Assembly: GCA_905373795.1 (NCBI GenBank)
Contig: CAJPUO010000004.1
Coordinates: 1-64,000 of the forward strand
DNA: 64,000 nucleotides
Source of the DNA: Candidatus Saccharimonadota bacterium
Lineage (GTDB): Bacteria > Patescibacteriota > Saccharimonadia > Saccharimonadales > Saccharimonadaceae
Direction: 5' to 3'
This document shows, one piece after another, positions 1-6,913 of the stretch (within the stretch, counting starts at the first letter, position 1; every line of letters begins with the position of its first letter). The notes below the pieces were generated by a model. That model was given only the letters and a program-made list of their open reading frames with translations, made no database searches and was not told the DNA's origin. The position numbers and the translations under genes are program-made.

Positions 1-70
1 TTAGTTGCTATTCACTCCTAAGTTTACGAGATGTTCTGGTTTAGTTTAATGGGCCTGTAGCGCTAATATA

Positions 71-99
71 TTGCAATTGTATAGTATTTGCGCTATAAT
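71..99 (+). promoter_or_regulatory. Promoter of the toxin-antitoxin pair
   Basis: A -35 box TTGCAA (71-76), a 17-bp spacer and a perfect -10 box TATAAT (94-99) are visible. The antitoxin ATG lies 7 nt after the -10 box and no Shine-Dalgarno sequence precedes it, so the transcript is probably leaderless. Confidence 0.75.
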
Positions 100-106
100 T
101 GTATAT

Positions 107-394
107 ATGAGTAGCACACAATTAACTATCCGCACCGACGAAGCAACTAAAACCGCCATTGCCCAGTTTGCTAAAAAACTAGGGCTAAGTACCAGCGCTT
201 TCGTAATGGCAGCCACCCGCGAGGCGATGGAAAACGGGAGGGTGACGCTCAGCGCGCCGCTGGAGCCAACACCGTACCTGAAAGAGATCATCGAGGAAGC
301 GGAGCAGGATATTGCAGAGGGTAATTATCACAAATTTAGCTCCGCTGAAGACTCACTGGATTTTTTAGATAAGGCAATGCGTGATGATAGCTGA
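107..394 (+). CDS. RelB/DinJ-type antitoxin
   Basis: This 95-residue protein starts with a ribbon-helix-helix segment (about residues 1-45) containing TQLTIRTDEATK and a helix pair ending in GLSTSAFVMAATRE. This is the layout of RelB/DinJ antitoxins, which bind their own promoter through the N-terminus and wrap the toxin with an acidic C-terminus. The C-terminal half is acidic (EIIEEAEQDIAEG), as expected for toxin binding. The ATG at 107 is preferred over an upstream TTG at 71 because the TTG lies inside the -35 box. Its end overlaps the toxin start by 14 nt, the usual sign of a co-translated module. The family assignment rests on motif and neighbour and is fairly secure; the exact subfamily is not. 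Confidence 0.85.
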   Translation: MSSTQLTIRTDEATKTAIAQFAKKLGLSTSAFVMAATREAMENGRVTLSAPLEPTPYLKEIIEEAEQDIAEGNYHKFSSAEDSLDFLDKAMRDDS

Positions 395-644
395 TTATTC
401 ACGTCAGTTTATCAAACAATTTCGCAAGCTGGACACAAAAACACAGCTAAAAGTAAAGAAGCATATTGCACTGTTCATGAAAAATCCGCACGCCGCTAAA
501 CTACGTTGCCACGCCTTGACTGGCGAATACAGTGGAAACTATTCCATCAGCGCTGGCGGCGACCTGCGGCTACATTTTCGCTATTTGTCAAGCGACACGG
601 TTATCTTTACCGCTGTCGGCAGCCACGCCCAATTATACAATTAG
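381..644 (+). CDS. RelE/YafQ-type mRNA interferase toxin
   Basis: This 87-residue basic protein has the RelE/ParE fold pattern: an N-terminal helix pair rich in Lys/Arg (FIKQFRKLDTKTQLKVKKHI), a central H-x-L-T-G-E-Y element, then strands with GGDLRLHFRY and a final strand ending in VGSHAQLYN. YafQ/RelE family toxins cleave mRNA on the ribosome. The spacing HALTGEYSGNYSISAGGDLRLHFRY and the late GSHAQLY resemble YafQ more than ParE, but the sequence alone does not settle RNase against gyrase poison. It overlaps the antitoxin gene by 14 nt and would be expressed from the same promoter under antitoxin autorepression. Confidence 0.85.
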   Translation: MMIADYSRQFIKQFRKLDTKTQLKVKKHIALFMKNPHAAKLRCHALTGEYSGNYSISAGGDLRLHFRYLSSDTVIFTAVGSHAQLYN

Positions 645-658
645 CTACTAAAAAACAC

Positions 659-2191
659 TCACAACTCATAGATACCGTCAAACCGACGTCCGGCGCCACA
701 CATCCCGGCTTGCCTGACGATTTCTCGCAAATTGTCCGGGTTGCGCTGGCACCGAACAGCGTCTGGCCAGTCGTCATTGACACGCTGGCATAAATCAAGC
801 AGCTTCCTGCCGAACTCTCTATTTACCAACAATTCCGCCCGATAACCGCGCCGCATCGCTTCATTTTGTCCTGCCAGATAATTCCCAAAACTCGGATCAA
901 TCTTGCTCAATTTCACTGCCTGCCCGTCAACCAGAACAGAGGGATCAATTGACCGAGGCTTCATTGGCGGCAGACCCAGCGAGACACGCCCCATTTCATT
1001 CAGAATCCCTTGTCTAGCCTTATCATTTTGGGCAATTTCCACGTGCGGCGAAACCAGACCAAACTCCTCCGAACGCCGGCAATACGATTGCAGCGGGTCG
1101 GGAAAATCGGGAAATGAGGCGGCAACATCCGAGAATAACTGGTGTAAATCCAGCCACCTAGCTGCAACATATATCTGCCGCTGGTCAGAGGCGATAGTTT
1201 GCATCGTCCGAGACAGTGCGCCGCCGTCGCCAACCGCAGCAAGTGCAAACCGGTAATCCGCATCAATGCCGTATATTCGGTCGCGCGGATGCACCGGATA
1301 CGTCAAGGAAACACCATCGCTAAAATAACTTTCAAGCAGCGCTCGTTTCACCGCTGTCTGCAACAGCTCCAACTGAAGGCGATGAACAGGCTGTATCCAG
1401 TGCTCAGTCGGCAAAATACTATACCCAGCTGCAAATCGCCGCGCGAAATCCTCATTTGTCACCTCAAGCATTTGTCGATCGTTAATCCGAAACAGCGATT
1501 GAGGATTCTGCAGGTTCTGCTGGTAACGAGCAATATCCGTAGCTCTGCCAGACCAGCGCAAAATCTCGCGCAAACCATAGTCAACCCGGTCAACACACAA
1601 ATCAGGCGACGGACACTCCACCCAATCGTCAACCTCTGGAAATACCGTCTCATCAAGCGTCAATCCGTATTTTTCCAGCAGCGCGTCAACACCAAACGTC
1701 TCCAACAAATCCCGCAAATCCTGATCATGCAAATTCTCGCCGCCCTGAATCCCCTGAAACATCCAGTCGCCCAAATGCGAAAAGGCAGTCTGCCCAACAT
1801 CAGAAAACAGCGTCCTTAGTTCCAGTACAGTTCTTTGCCGATCGTCAAACCGTTCATCACCCTCCGTCATTTTTCGAACAAACGCCAAGCTGCCCCAGAT
1901 ATGCTGCCACCGTGAAAAGTACGTCGTATTCGGTAGCGTCGCAAAACGCGGCGGCAAAGTTAGCTGCTCCACTGCTTGCAGCCGGCGAAACAGCGGCGAA
2001 CGAGCCAATTCCATCAGCAGCGAATCATACGGCTGCCTGTCGCCAATCTCGCAGTCTCCCCAAACCACATCATGAATCCGCATTTTATCATCTTCAAGCT
2101 CATACACAGGCAGCTCCAGTATATCCATCACCACACTATTCTGACCCTCTGGGCTTTGCGGAAATATATATTCTCTCGTTGGTTCGCGCAT
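659..2191 (-). CDS. HD-superfamily phosphohydrolase-like protein, HD dyad degenerate
   Basis: About 510 residues from the ATG at 2191. The overall pattern matches dGTPase/SAMHD1-like HD phosphohydrolases: an N-terminal segment with SPLFRRLQAVEQL, then the first metal His in SRWQHIWGSL, then the HD position in LFSDVGQTAFSH, and the last metal Asp in CVDRVDYGLRE. In active members the second motif reads HD; here it reads SD, so one metal-binding His is replaced by Ser. Family members hydrolyse dNTPs or other phosphoesters; whether this one still does is doubtful. An AAAGGAG sits 16 nt upstream of this ATG, which is rather far. An in-frame start 69 nt further upstream (2260) is possible but has no site of its own. 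It is monocistronic and convergent with the toxin gene. Confidence 0.65.
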   Translation of the reverse strand: MREPTREYIFPQSPEGQNSVVMDILELPVYELEDDKMRIHDVVWGDCEIGDRQPYDSLLMELARSPLFRRLQAVEQLTLPPRFATLPNTTYFSRWQHIWGSLAFVRKMTEGDERFDDRQRTVLELRTLFSDVGQTAFSHLGDWMFQGIQGGENLHDQDLRDLLETFGVDALLEKYGLTLDETVFPEVDDWVECPSPDLCVDRVDYGLREILRWSGRATDIARYQQNLQNPQSLFRINDRQMLEVTNEDFARRFAAGYSILPTEHWIQPVHRLQLELLQTAVKRALLESYFSDGVSLTYPVHPRDRIYGIDADYRFALAAVGDGGALSRTMQTIASDQRQIYVAARWLDLHQLFSDVAASFPDFPDPLQSYCRRSEEFGLVSPHVEIAQNDKARQGILNEMGRVSLGLPPMKPRSIDPSVLVDGQAVKLSKIDPSFGNYLAGQNEAMRRGYRAELLVNREFGRKLLDLCQRVNDDWPDAVRCQRNPDNLREIVRQAGMCGAGRRFDGIYEL

Positions 2192-2364
2192 ATTGTCTAG
2201 TATATAACTCCTTTGGCGCAAATCGAAGCATAAGCACCAGTTATTAGCGCTGGAAATCATAAAAATACGCTAAATATAGAGTTTACATTATTAAAACTAC
2301 CGCCAATCTCACTTGTGTTTGTATTGAAATATTGCCATAATTTAGTAAAGGCAAGGAGGGAAGT

Positions 2365-3303
2365 ATGAGACAATATTTAGATACGCTGCAGTATGTTCGC
2401 GATAACGGCGTAAGGAAGAATGACCGCACTGGCACTGGCACCACGGAAGTGTTTGGCGTACAAACGCGCTATGATTTGGCGGATGGCTTTCCGGCAATGA
2501 CCACTAAGAAACTGTATTTTAACAGTGTGGCGCACGAACTGCTGTGGTTTCTCAAAGGCACGGGCAATATTGAATATCTGACGCAAAATGGCGTGCATAT
2601 TTGGGATGAATGGCCGTACAAGAATTATCTGGAAAAAACTGGGCAACAAATCCCAGAGATCAACGGCGAGGAGTGGCGCGCTGGCATGAAAGAGTTTATC
2701 GGTAAAATTGCGACTGACCACGCGTTTGCCGAGGAGTGGGGTAATTTGGGTCCAGTCTACGGCGTGCAGTGGCGCAAATGGCCGGACGGCAAGGGCGGGA
2801 CGATTGACCAAATCCAAAACGCCATCGACATGATAAAAAATAATCCGACGTCGCGGCGCAACATCGTCAGCACCTGGAACGTGGCGGAGATTGACGATAT
2901 CGCCCGAGCTGGTGGACTGCCGCCGTGCCACACCATGTTCCAGTTTAATGTGCGTCCGGGCGGGGACGGTGAGAAAGATAGACTAGATCTGGCGCTAACC
3001 CAGCGTTCGGCGGACATGTTCCTGGGCGTGCCATTTAATATTGCGAGCTACGCGCTGCTACTGTCGATGATCGCCCAAGTGACTGATAAACAGCCGGGTG
3101 AATTCATCCACACCCTGAATAGCGCACATATTTACAACAATCACCACGCACAGGTTGACGAGCAATTATCGCGCCGTCCGCTGCCGCTGCCGAAGCTATG
3201 GCTAAATCCGAATATTACGAATATTGATGATTTTACTATCGACGATATCCAGTTAAACGACTATAGGCACCATTCGGCAATAAACGCGCCGATCGCGGTG
3301 TAG
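2365..3303 (+). CDS. thyA: Thymidylate synthase
   Basis: ThyA methylates dUMP to dTMP using 5,10-methylene-tetrahydrofolate, producing dihydrofolate. The 312-residue protein has the usual length and all main signatures: NDRTGTGT near residue 20 for the phosphate-binding loop, [14 protein letters not shown], the catalytic Cys188 in [30 protein letters not shown], and [16 protein letters not shown] near the C-terminus. A Shine-Dalgarno AAGGAGG lies 7 nt before the ATG. A dihydrofolate reductase gene follows 0.7 kb downstream on the other strand and would regenerate tetrahydrofolate, and dcd and tmk are close by. The last 68 nt are overlapped by the 3' end of the convergent gene at 3236-3937. 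Assignment is certain. Confidence 0.98.
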   Translation: MRQYLDTLQYVRDNGVRKNDRTGTGTTEVFGVQTRYDLADGFPAMTTKKLYFNSVAHELLWFLKGTGNIEYLTQNGVHIWDEWPYKNYLEKTGQQIPEINGEEWRAGMKEFIGKIATDHAFAEEWGNLGPVYGVQWRKWPDGKGGTIDQIQNAIDMIKNNPTSRRNIVSTWNVAEIDDIARAGGLPPCHTMFQFNVRPGGDGEKDRLDLALTQRSADMFLGVPFNIASYALLLSMIAQVTDKQPGEFIHTLNSAHIYNNHHAQVDEQLSRRPLPLPKLWLNPNITNIDDFTIDDIQLNDYRHHSAINAPIAV

Positions 3304-3937
3304 TAGAGTCGTCAGGAGACTTGGAGGATAAAACGCCGCCAGCCATTTTTTCAAAAAACTCTCCTCTAGGAACAATCTCACCATGAGGGATTTGTAGTTC
3401 ATCAATTTCGCTGACTATAATCTGCCCATTGACTATTCGTACAGCACTTAGATTCCTATTTTCATCTGTCATCTGTTCTGATAAAAACGCCCCGATCTTA
3501 AGCTGACCTGGATTTGCTAAGTCAATTTTAATCGAATACGGTTCAGCCACAGTTCTTCGTAAACTCTCTAAATCCTTTTGCCGTTCTGACTCGTCTAACG
3601 GAATTTGACGCTCACTCGGGCCAAAAAACATCCTAGTATCCTTCAAAGGAAACTCGCCAAGAGTACAAACCACTAAACCAGTTTCGCCAATAGCTCTACG
3701 TCTTTCTTTACTCCTCTTTCTCTCTTCAAAGTATAGTCTAAACCCATCGCCTGCTCTAGAAAAACGCCTAAGATGATACATGTCTAACGGGTCGTCTGAA
3801 AGTTCCTCTCCTCCTGAAATTTTTGATGCTGACCATTCTCTCCTCACTTCAGGCTCAATATCAAAAGCGATATCCGAAAACGGCATTGTTTTAATTGCTT
3901 TTTTTGACCTTTCACACCCTCTACCGCTTTGCTCCAT
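3236..3937 (-). CDS. Unknown protein, convergent overlap with thyA
   Basis: About 233 residues from the ATG at 3937; a TTG seven codons upstream (3958) is possible. I do not recognise a family. It is charged and soluble, with an Arg/Lys/Glu-rich stretch ([17 protein letters not shown]) near the middle and no signal peptide or membrane segment. An AAAGGG sequence precedes the ATG. Upstream lies a perfect consensus promoter, so expression is likely in spite of the unknown function. Its last 22 codons plus stop lie antisense to the end of thyA. The promoter and the length of the frame support a real gene; the overlap is the only reason for caution. Confidence 0.6.
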   Translation of the reverse strand: MEQSGRGCERSKKAIKTMPFSDIAFDIEPEVRREWSASKISGGEELSDDPLDMYHLRRFSRAGDGFRLYFEERKRSKERRRAIGETGLVVCTLGEFPLKDTRMFFGPSERQIPLDESERQKDLESLRRTVAEPYSIKIDLANPGQLKIGAFLSEQMTDENRNLSAVRIVNGQIIVSEIDELQIPHGEIVPRGEFFEKMAGGVLSSKSPDDSTTPRSARLLPNGAYSRLTGYRR

Positions 3938-3978
3938 AATACTTAGGTTCCCTTTCAATATAATGCTTACACCTTTAT

Positions 3979-4007
3979 ATTATAGCAAAAAACATAACCA
4001 TTGTCAA
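3979..4007 (-). promoter_or_regulatory. Perfect consensus sigma70-type promoter
   Basis: On the minus strand TTGACA (4007-4002), a 17-bp spacer ending in TGC, and TATAAT (3984-3979). It fires towards the unknown gene ending at 3236 and leaves a leader of about 35 nt. Confidence 0.85.
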
Positions 4008-4017
4008 GCCAAAAACT

Positions 4018-4515
4018 CTAAACAGCCCGTTGGTACATCACAAAATCAAAATCATACTTATTTTCAGCGTCAGCGGGATGATGGACGCGGCTAGTTTCTC
4101 GCCAGACAGTCATGTTCAGTTCCGGGAAAAAAGTATCCGCATCCGGGAATGACACGTCAATTTCTGTGGCGTAAATAGTGTCAATCTCTGGTATTTTCAG
4201 CGCATATCCGTAAACCTGCGCGCCGCCAATAATGAACGTCGGGTAGCGCGACAACGCCAGGGCGCTCGGCAGATTCATGGCGGTCAGCACACCCTTAACG
4301 CCAGTCGGCCGCGAGGAAATGACGATGTTTTCACGATCTGGCAGCGGACGACGGCCGATTGATTCAAAGGTTTTTCGACCCATGATGACATCGCCGCCTT
4401 TGGTCAGCCGCTTAAACTGCGCCAGATCCGCCGGCAAGCTCCGCCCCCACGGCAAATCGCCGCCTTGGCCAATGGCGCGGTTGGTATCATAGGCAACGAT
4501 GATAGCTTTCTCCAT
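4018..4515 (-). CDS. folA: Dihydrofolate reductase
   Basis: This 165-residue protein reduces dihydrofolate to tetrahydrofolate with NADPH, restoring the cofactor consumed by ThyA. Visible signatures are AIGQGGDLPWGRSLPADLAQF (the Met20-type loop with the substrate-binding Asp of the first helix), VIMGRKTFESIG for NADPH binding, RENIVISSRP, and FIIGGAQVYGYAL. The length is typical. The ATG lies 6 nt after TAGACT, which is preceded by TGC (extended -10, minus strand 4527-4522), and no Shine-Dalgarno is present, so the mRNA is probably leaderless. It is divergent from dcd. Assignment is secure. Confidence 0.97.
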   Translation of the reverse strand: MEKAIIVAYDTNRAIGQGGDLPWGRSLPADLAQFKRLTKGGDVIMGRKTFESIGRRPLPDRENIVISSRPTGVKGVLTAMNLPSALALSRYPTFIIGGAQVYGYALKIPEIDTIYATEIDVSFPDADTFFPELNMTVWRETSRVHHPADAENKYDFDFVMYQRAV

Positions 4516-4552
4516 AGCTTCAGTCTAGCATGATGTAAAATTTACGAAAAGC

Positions 4553-4581
4553 TTGCCCGAGCGGGCAAATGTTGTCATAAT
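4553..4581 (+). promoter_or_regulatory. dcd-tmk promoter with an overlapping dyad
   Basis: TTGCCC (4553-4558), 17 bp, CATAAT (4576-4581). The -35 box is the left arm of a perfect inverted repeat TTGCCCG-AG-CGGGCAA (4553-4568), which could be an operator for a repressor of the dcd-tmk unit. The dyad is seen; the regulatory role is inferred. Confidence 0.5.
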
Positions 4582-4628
4582 AGAACTACTCGGGGGAGTG
4601 AGGTAAGATAAACAAGAGGAGGCGCGGC

Positions 4629-5348
4629 ATGAGCGTGTATTCAAACCGGGAAATTTTGGCAGCGATCGAGGAGGGAACGATCGTCTGTACACCGTTTACC
4701 CCGGACAATGTGTCAGAAGCTAGCCTAGATTTTACGCTGGGGCATTATTTTTATAAACAGGAATTTGACGATCAGTCAAGCGTTTATAATCCATTTGACG
4801 AAGCGGAGGTGGCGCGGTATTTTAAGGGGCCGCTGATGGCGATGCCGCATGCCGAGTGGTGCGAACATAACGGCTTTAGGCGGTTTCGTAATATTCCGGA
4901 CGAGCATCCGATCATTGTACTGCGTCCTGGGGAGCGAATCTTGGCACACACCCATGAGTTTGTGGGGATTCGGGCGCATGGCGGCGCAGCTGAGGTAAAA
5001 AGCCGCAGCTCGTGGGGGCGTAACGGTGTGGCGGTGTGTTTTGACGCGGGCTGGATCGACCCCGGTTATATCAATCGGATTACGCTCGAGATTTACAATT
5101 TGAACAAGCATGAAAGCGTGGTACTACCAGTCGGTGAGCGTATCGGGCAATTAATTTTTCACCAGACTGGGCCGGTGGATGGCGGTTACGCCGGCGGGCG
5201 CGGCGGCATGAGCGGCAAGTACCAGCATACCGACGACCTTGTCGAGATCATCCGCAGCTGGCGGCCAGAAACGATGCTACCGCGGGCGTTCAAGGATCAG
5301 CGGCACGTACCGATGGCTATCGCTGGGCTAAGCGAGGGTATCAAATGA
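4629..5348 (+). CDS. dcd: dCTP deaminase / dUTPase-family protein
   Basis: The 239-residue protein belongs to the trimeric dCTP deaminase/dUTPase fold. Members deaminate dCTP to dUTP, and some also hydrolyse dUTP to dUMP, the ThyA substrate. The core is KSRSSWGRNGV, then DAGWIDPGYINRITLEIYN, then VVLPVGERIGQLIFHQTG, with the Glu in TLEIYN at the catalytic position. It is longer than classic Dcd (about 190 residues), the extra length lying in the N-terminal half and in a C-terminal tail of about 45 residues. An AAGAGGAGG site precedes the ATG. Its stop overlaps the tmk start (ATGA), so the two are co-translated. Whether it is mono- or bifunctional cannot be read from the sequence. Confidence 0.93.
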   Translation: MSVYSNREILAAIEEGTIVCTPFTPDNVSEASLDFTLGHYFYKQEFDDQSSVYNPFDEAEVARYFKGPLMAMPHAEWCEHNGFRRFRNIPDEHPIIVLRPGERILAHTHEFVGIRAHGGAAEVKSRSSWGRNGVAVCFDAGWIDPGYINRITLEIYNLNKHESVVLPVGERIGQLIFHQTGPVDGGYAGGRGGMSGKYQHTDDLVEIIRSWRPETMLPRAFKDQRHVPMAIAGLSEGIK

Positions 5349-5998
5349 GCCGTCCCGGTCAATACATCGTCATCGAAGGCAACGACGGCACTGGCAAATC
5401 AACGCAAGTAGCGAAGCTGGCGGATTATTTTCAGGCGCGCGGCCATGTAGTGTGCGTGGTCGAAGAGCCGGGCAGCGACGATCCAGAAAAGTCGACGCCG
5501 GTAGCCAATGAACTGAGGCGCATCGTTAAGAATGGCGACCTAGTACGTTCCAGTGAAATTAACCTAGCGTTGTTCTCAGCGGCGCGGCGGGAGTTGTGGC
5601 GCGAAAAGATTCGGCCAGCTTTAGAGCGCGGAGAGATTGTCCTGAGTGCGCGCAATTACATTTCAACGCTGGTTTATCAGGGTCGAGGTGAAGGATTTGA
5701 CGAGTCTGAGATTTTACGATTAACTAAGCTGTTTACTGACGAGAGGTATTTGCGCCCCGATATTATGATTATCCTAAGTTTGAGCCACGATAAGCGTAAG
5801 GAGCGGATCGCCATGCGCGGCGAGCTGAAGAATCCCGACACTTTTGAGTCGCGCGGACAGGATTTTCAAGAGAAAATTACCAAGGGCTATCTGAAAATTG
5901 CCAAGAAATACGATATTCCAGTAATTTCGGCGGACGGGACAATTGAGGAAATTCATGATATGCTGGTGAGTAAAATTAGGGAAATGGGAAGGATATAA
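5345..5998 (+). CDS. tmk: Thymidylate kinase
   Basis: Phosphorylates dTMP to dTDP with ATP, completing the dTTP route started by Dcd and ThyA. The 217-residue protein carries the P-loop GNDGTGKST (residues about 11-19), the EEPGSD motif corresponding to the DRX/EPG substrate region, LFSAARRELWREKIRPALERGEIV, and SARNYISTLVYQG in place of the usual DRY-S-S-AYQ motif. The end, ISADGTIEEIHDMLVSKI, is typical. The start overlaps the end of dcd by 4 nt. The replacement of the DR(Y/F) motif by ARN is a mild oddity worth noting, but the family is clear. Confidence 0.93.
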   Translation: MSRPGQYIVIEGNDGTGKSTQVAKLADYFQARGHVVCVVEEPGSDDPEKSTPVANELRRIVKNGDLVRSSEINLALFSAARRELWREKIRPALERGEIVLSARNYISTLVYQGRGEGFDESEILRLTKLFTDERYLRPDIMIILSLSHDKRKERIAMRGELKNPDTFESRGQDFQEKITKGYLKIAKKYDIPVISADGTIEEIHDMLVSKIREMGRI

Positions 5999-6003
5999 TA
6001 GAG

Positions 6004-6729
6004 ATGGGATATTGCGTAAAAAAACTGGCGCCAGAAGCTATAGACGAGAATACGAGAAAAATTGTTTGCGGCTTATGGATAAACGGCATAGAATTTCGCA
6101 GCCAGGAAGAACCGAAAATTGCCGAGGTAATGAACTGTGTTTACAAGGCTAATACCGTACAAACACTGCAAGAAATAGCAAGGGAGAAAGATTCCGGGCT
6201 GTATGTGACGCGCTGGGGCCAGGTAGCGCTTGCTGCTGCAATCATTAGTTTGCAAGAAAGAGATGGCGCGCCTCATTATGACGACCCCGATAAGCCGGCT
6301 GGTTTGATGTACATGGGACATCTTGGCGTGGCGACTAATGATGACACTTGGAGACGTCACTTTATGGGTATAATCAAGCAAGCGAGGTCAGATCTGGAAG
6401 ATTCAGAACAAGGTGTCGTTACTGGTCTGGGCATGTATGTAGACGTTAACAATGACGATGAGCTTCCGAGAGCCGTTGAAAGTCTTAACCCCAGAACATA
6501 CAGAGTATTTGGCGGGGAAGCGGGAGTAGACGGCGACGTAGACGGCGTGCCTGGATGCTACAGACTACATACAGTGGAGTTCACCAAAAGCGTAGGCCGC
6601 GCCGGATTGTTTGGACCAATTGAGAGGCTTCTTACGAAAAGGCCTGGACTCCCTGTTGATACCAGAATTAGTTCTGATCGGTATATTCCCGCCATCCCGA
6701 AACGCGAAGGAATCCCAGTCCCCGCTTAA
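6004..6729 (+). CDS. Unknown protein downstream of tmk
   Basis: This 241-residue protein follows tmk after 5 nt and may be the last gene of the dcd-tmk unit. A TATAAT 4 nt before the ATG could also be an internal promoter, although the spacing is short. I do not recognise the family. It looks soluble and slightly acidic; the middle contains WGQVALAAAIISLQERDG and GLMYMGHLGVATNDD, followed by a repetitive acidic turn (GEAGVDGDVDGVPG). There is no signal peptide or membrane segment. An acetyltransferase-like fold is conceivable but not supported strongly enough to name. Confidence 0.7.
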   Translation: MGYCVKKLAPEAIDENTRKIVCGLWINGIEFRSQEEPKIAEVMNCVYKANTVQTLQEIAREKDSGLYVTRWGQVALAAAIISLQERDGAPHYDDPDKPAGLMYMGHLGVATNDDTWRRHFMGIIKQARSDLEDSEQGVVTGLGMYVDVNNDDELPRAVESLNPRTYRVFGGEAGVDGDVDGVPGCYRLHTVEFTKSVGRAGLFGPIERLLTKRPGLPVDTRISSDRYIPAIPKREGIPVPA

Positions 6730-6752
6730 GAATAAATCCCCGTAAAAACCCC

Positions 6753-6781
6753 TTGATTTTATTGACGATCTCCGTCATAAT
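6753..6781 (+). promoter_or_regulatory. rpoBC promoter
   Basis: TTGATT (6753-6758), 17 bp, CATAAT (6776-6781). The distance to the rpoB start leaves an untranslated leader of about 125 nt in which I see no strong structure. Confidence 0.6.
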
Positions 6782-6913
6782 GAGTACTCAGAGAAGTAGT
6801 GTATTCATGGCGGGTGAAAATTGCGAGCGGGCAAATCGTGGTTTTAGGCTATGGATTAGAGATCTTCACGGCCGTCTATTAACCACTAAACAAAGCGAGG
6901 AGTGTTTACGCCT

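Noticed and set aside
1199..1819. 206-residue frame on the plus strand opposite the HD-like gene
   Set aside because: It is Arg/Gln-rich nonsense composition with no initiation signals; a shadow of the minus-strand gene.
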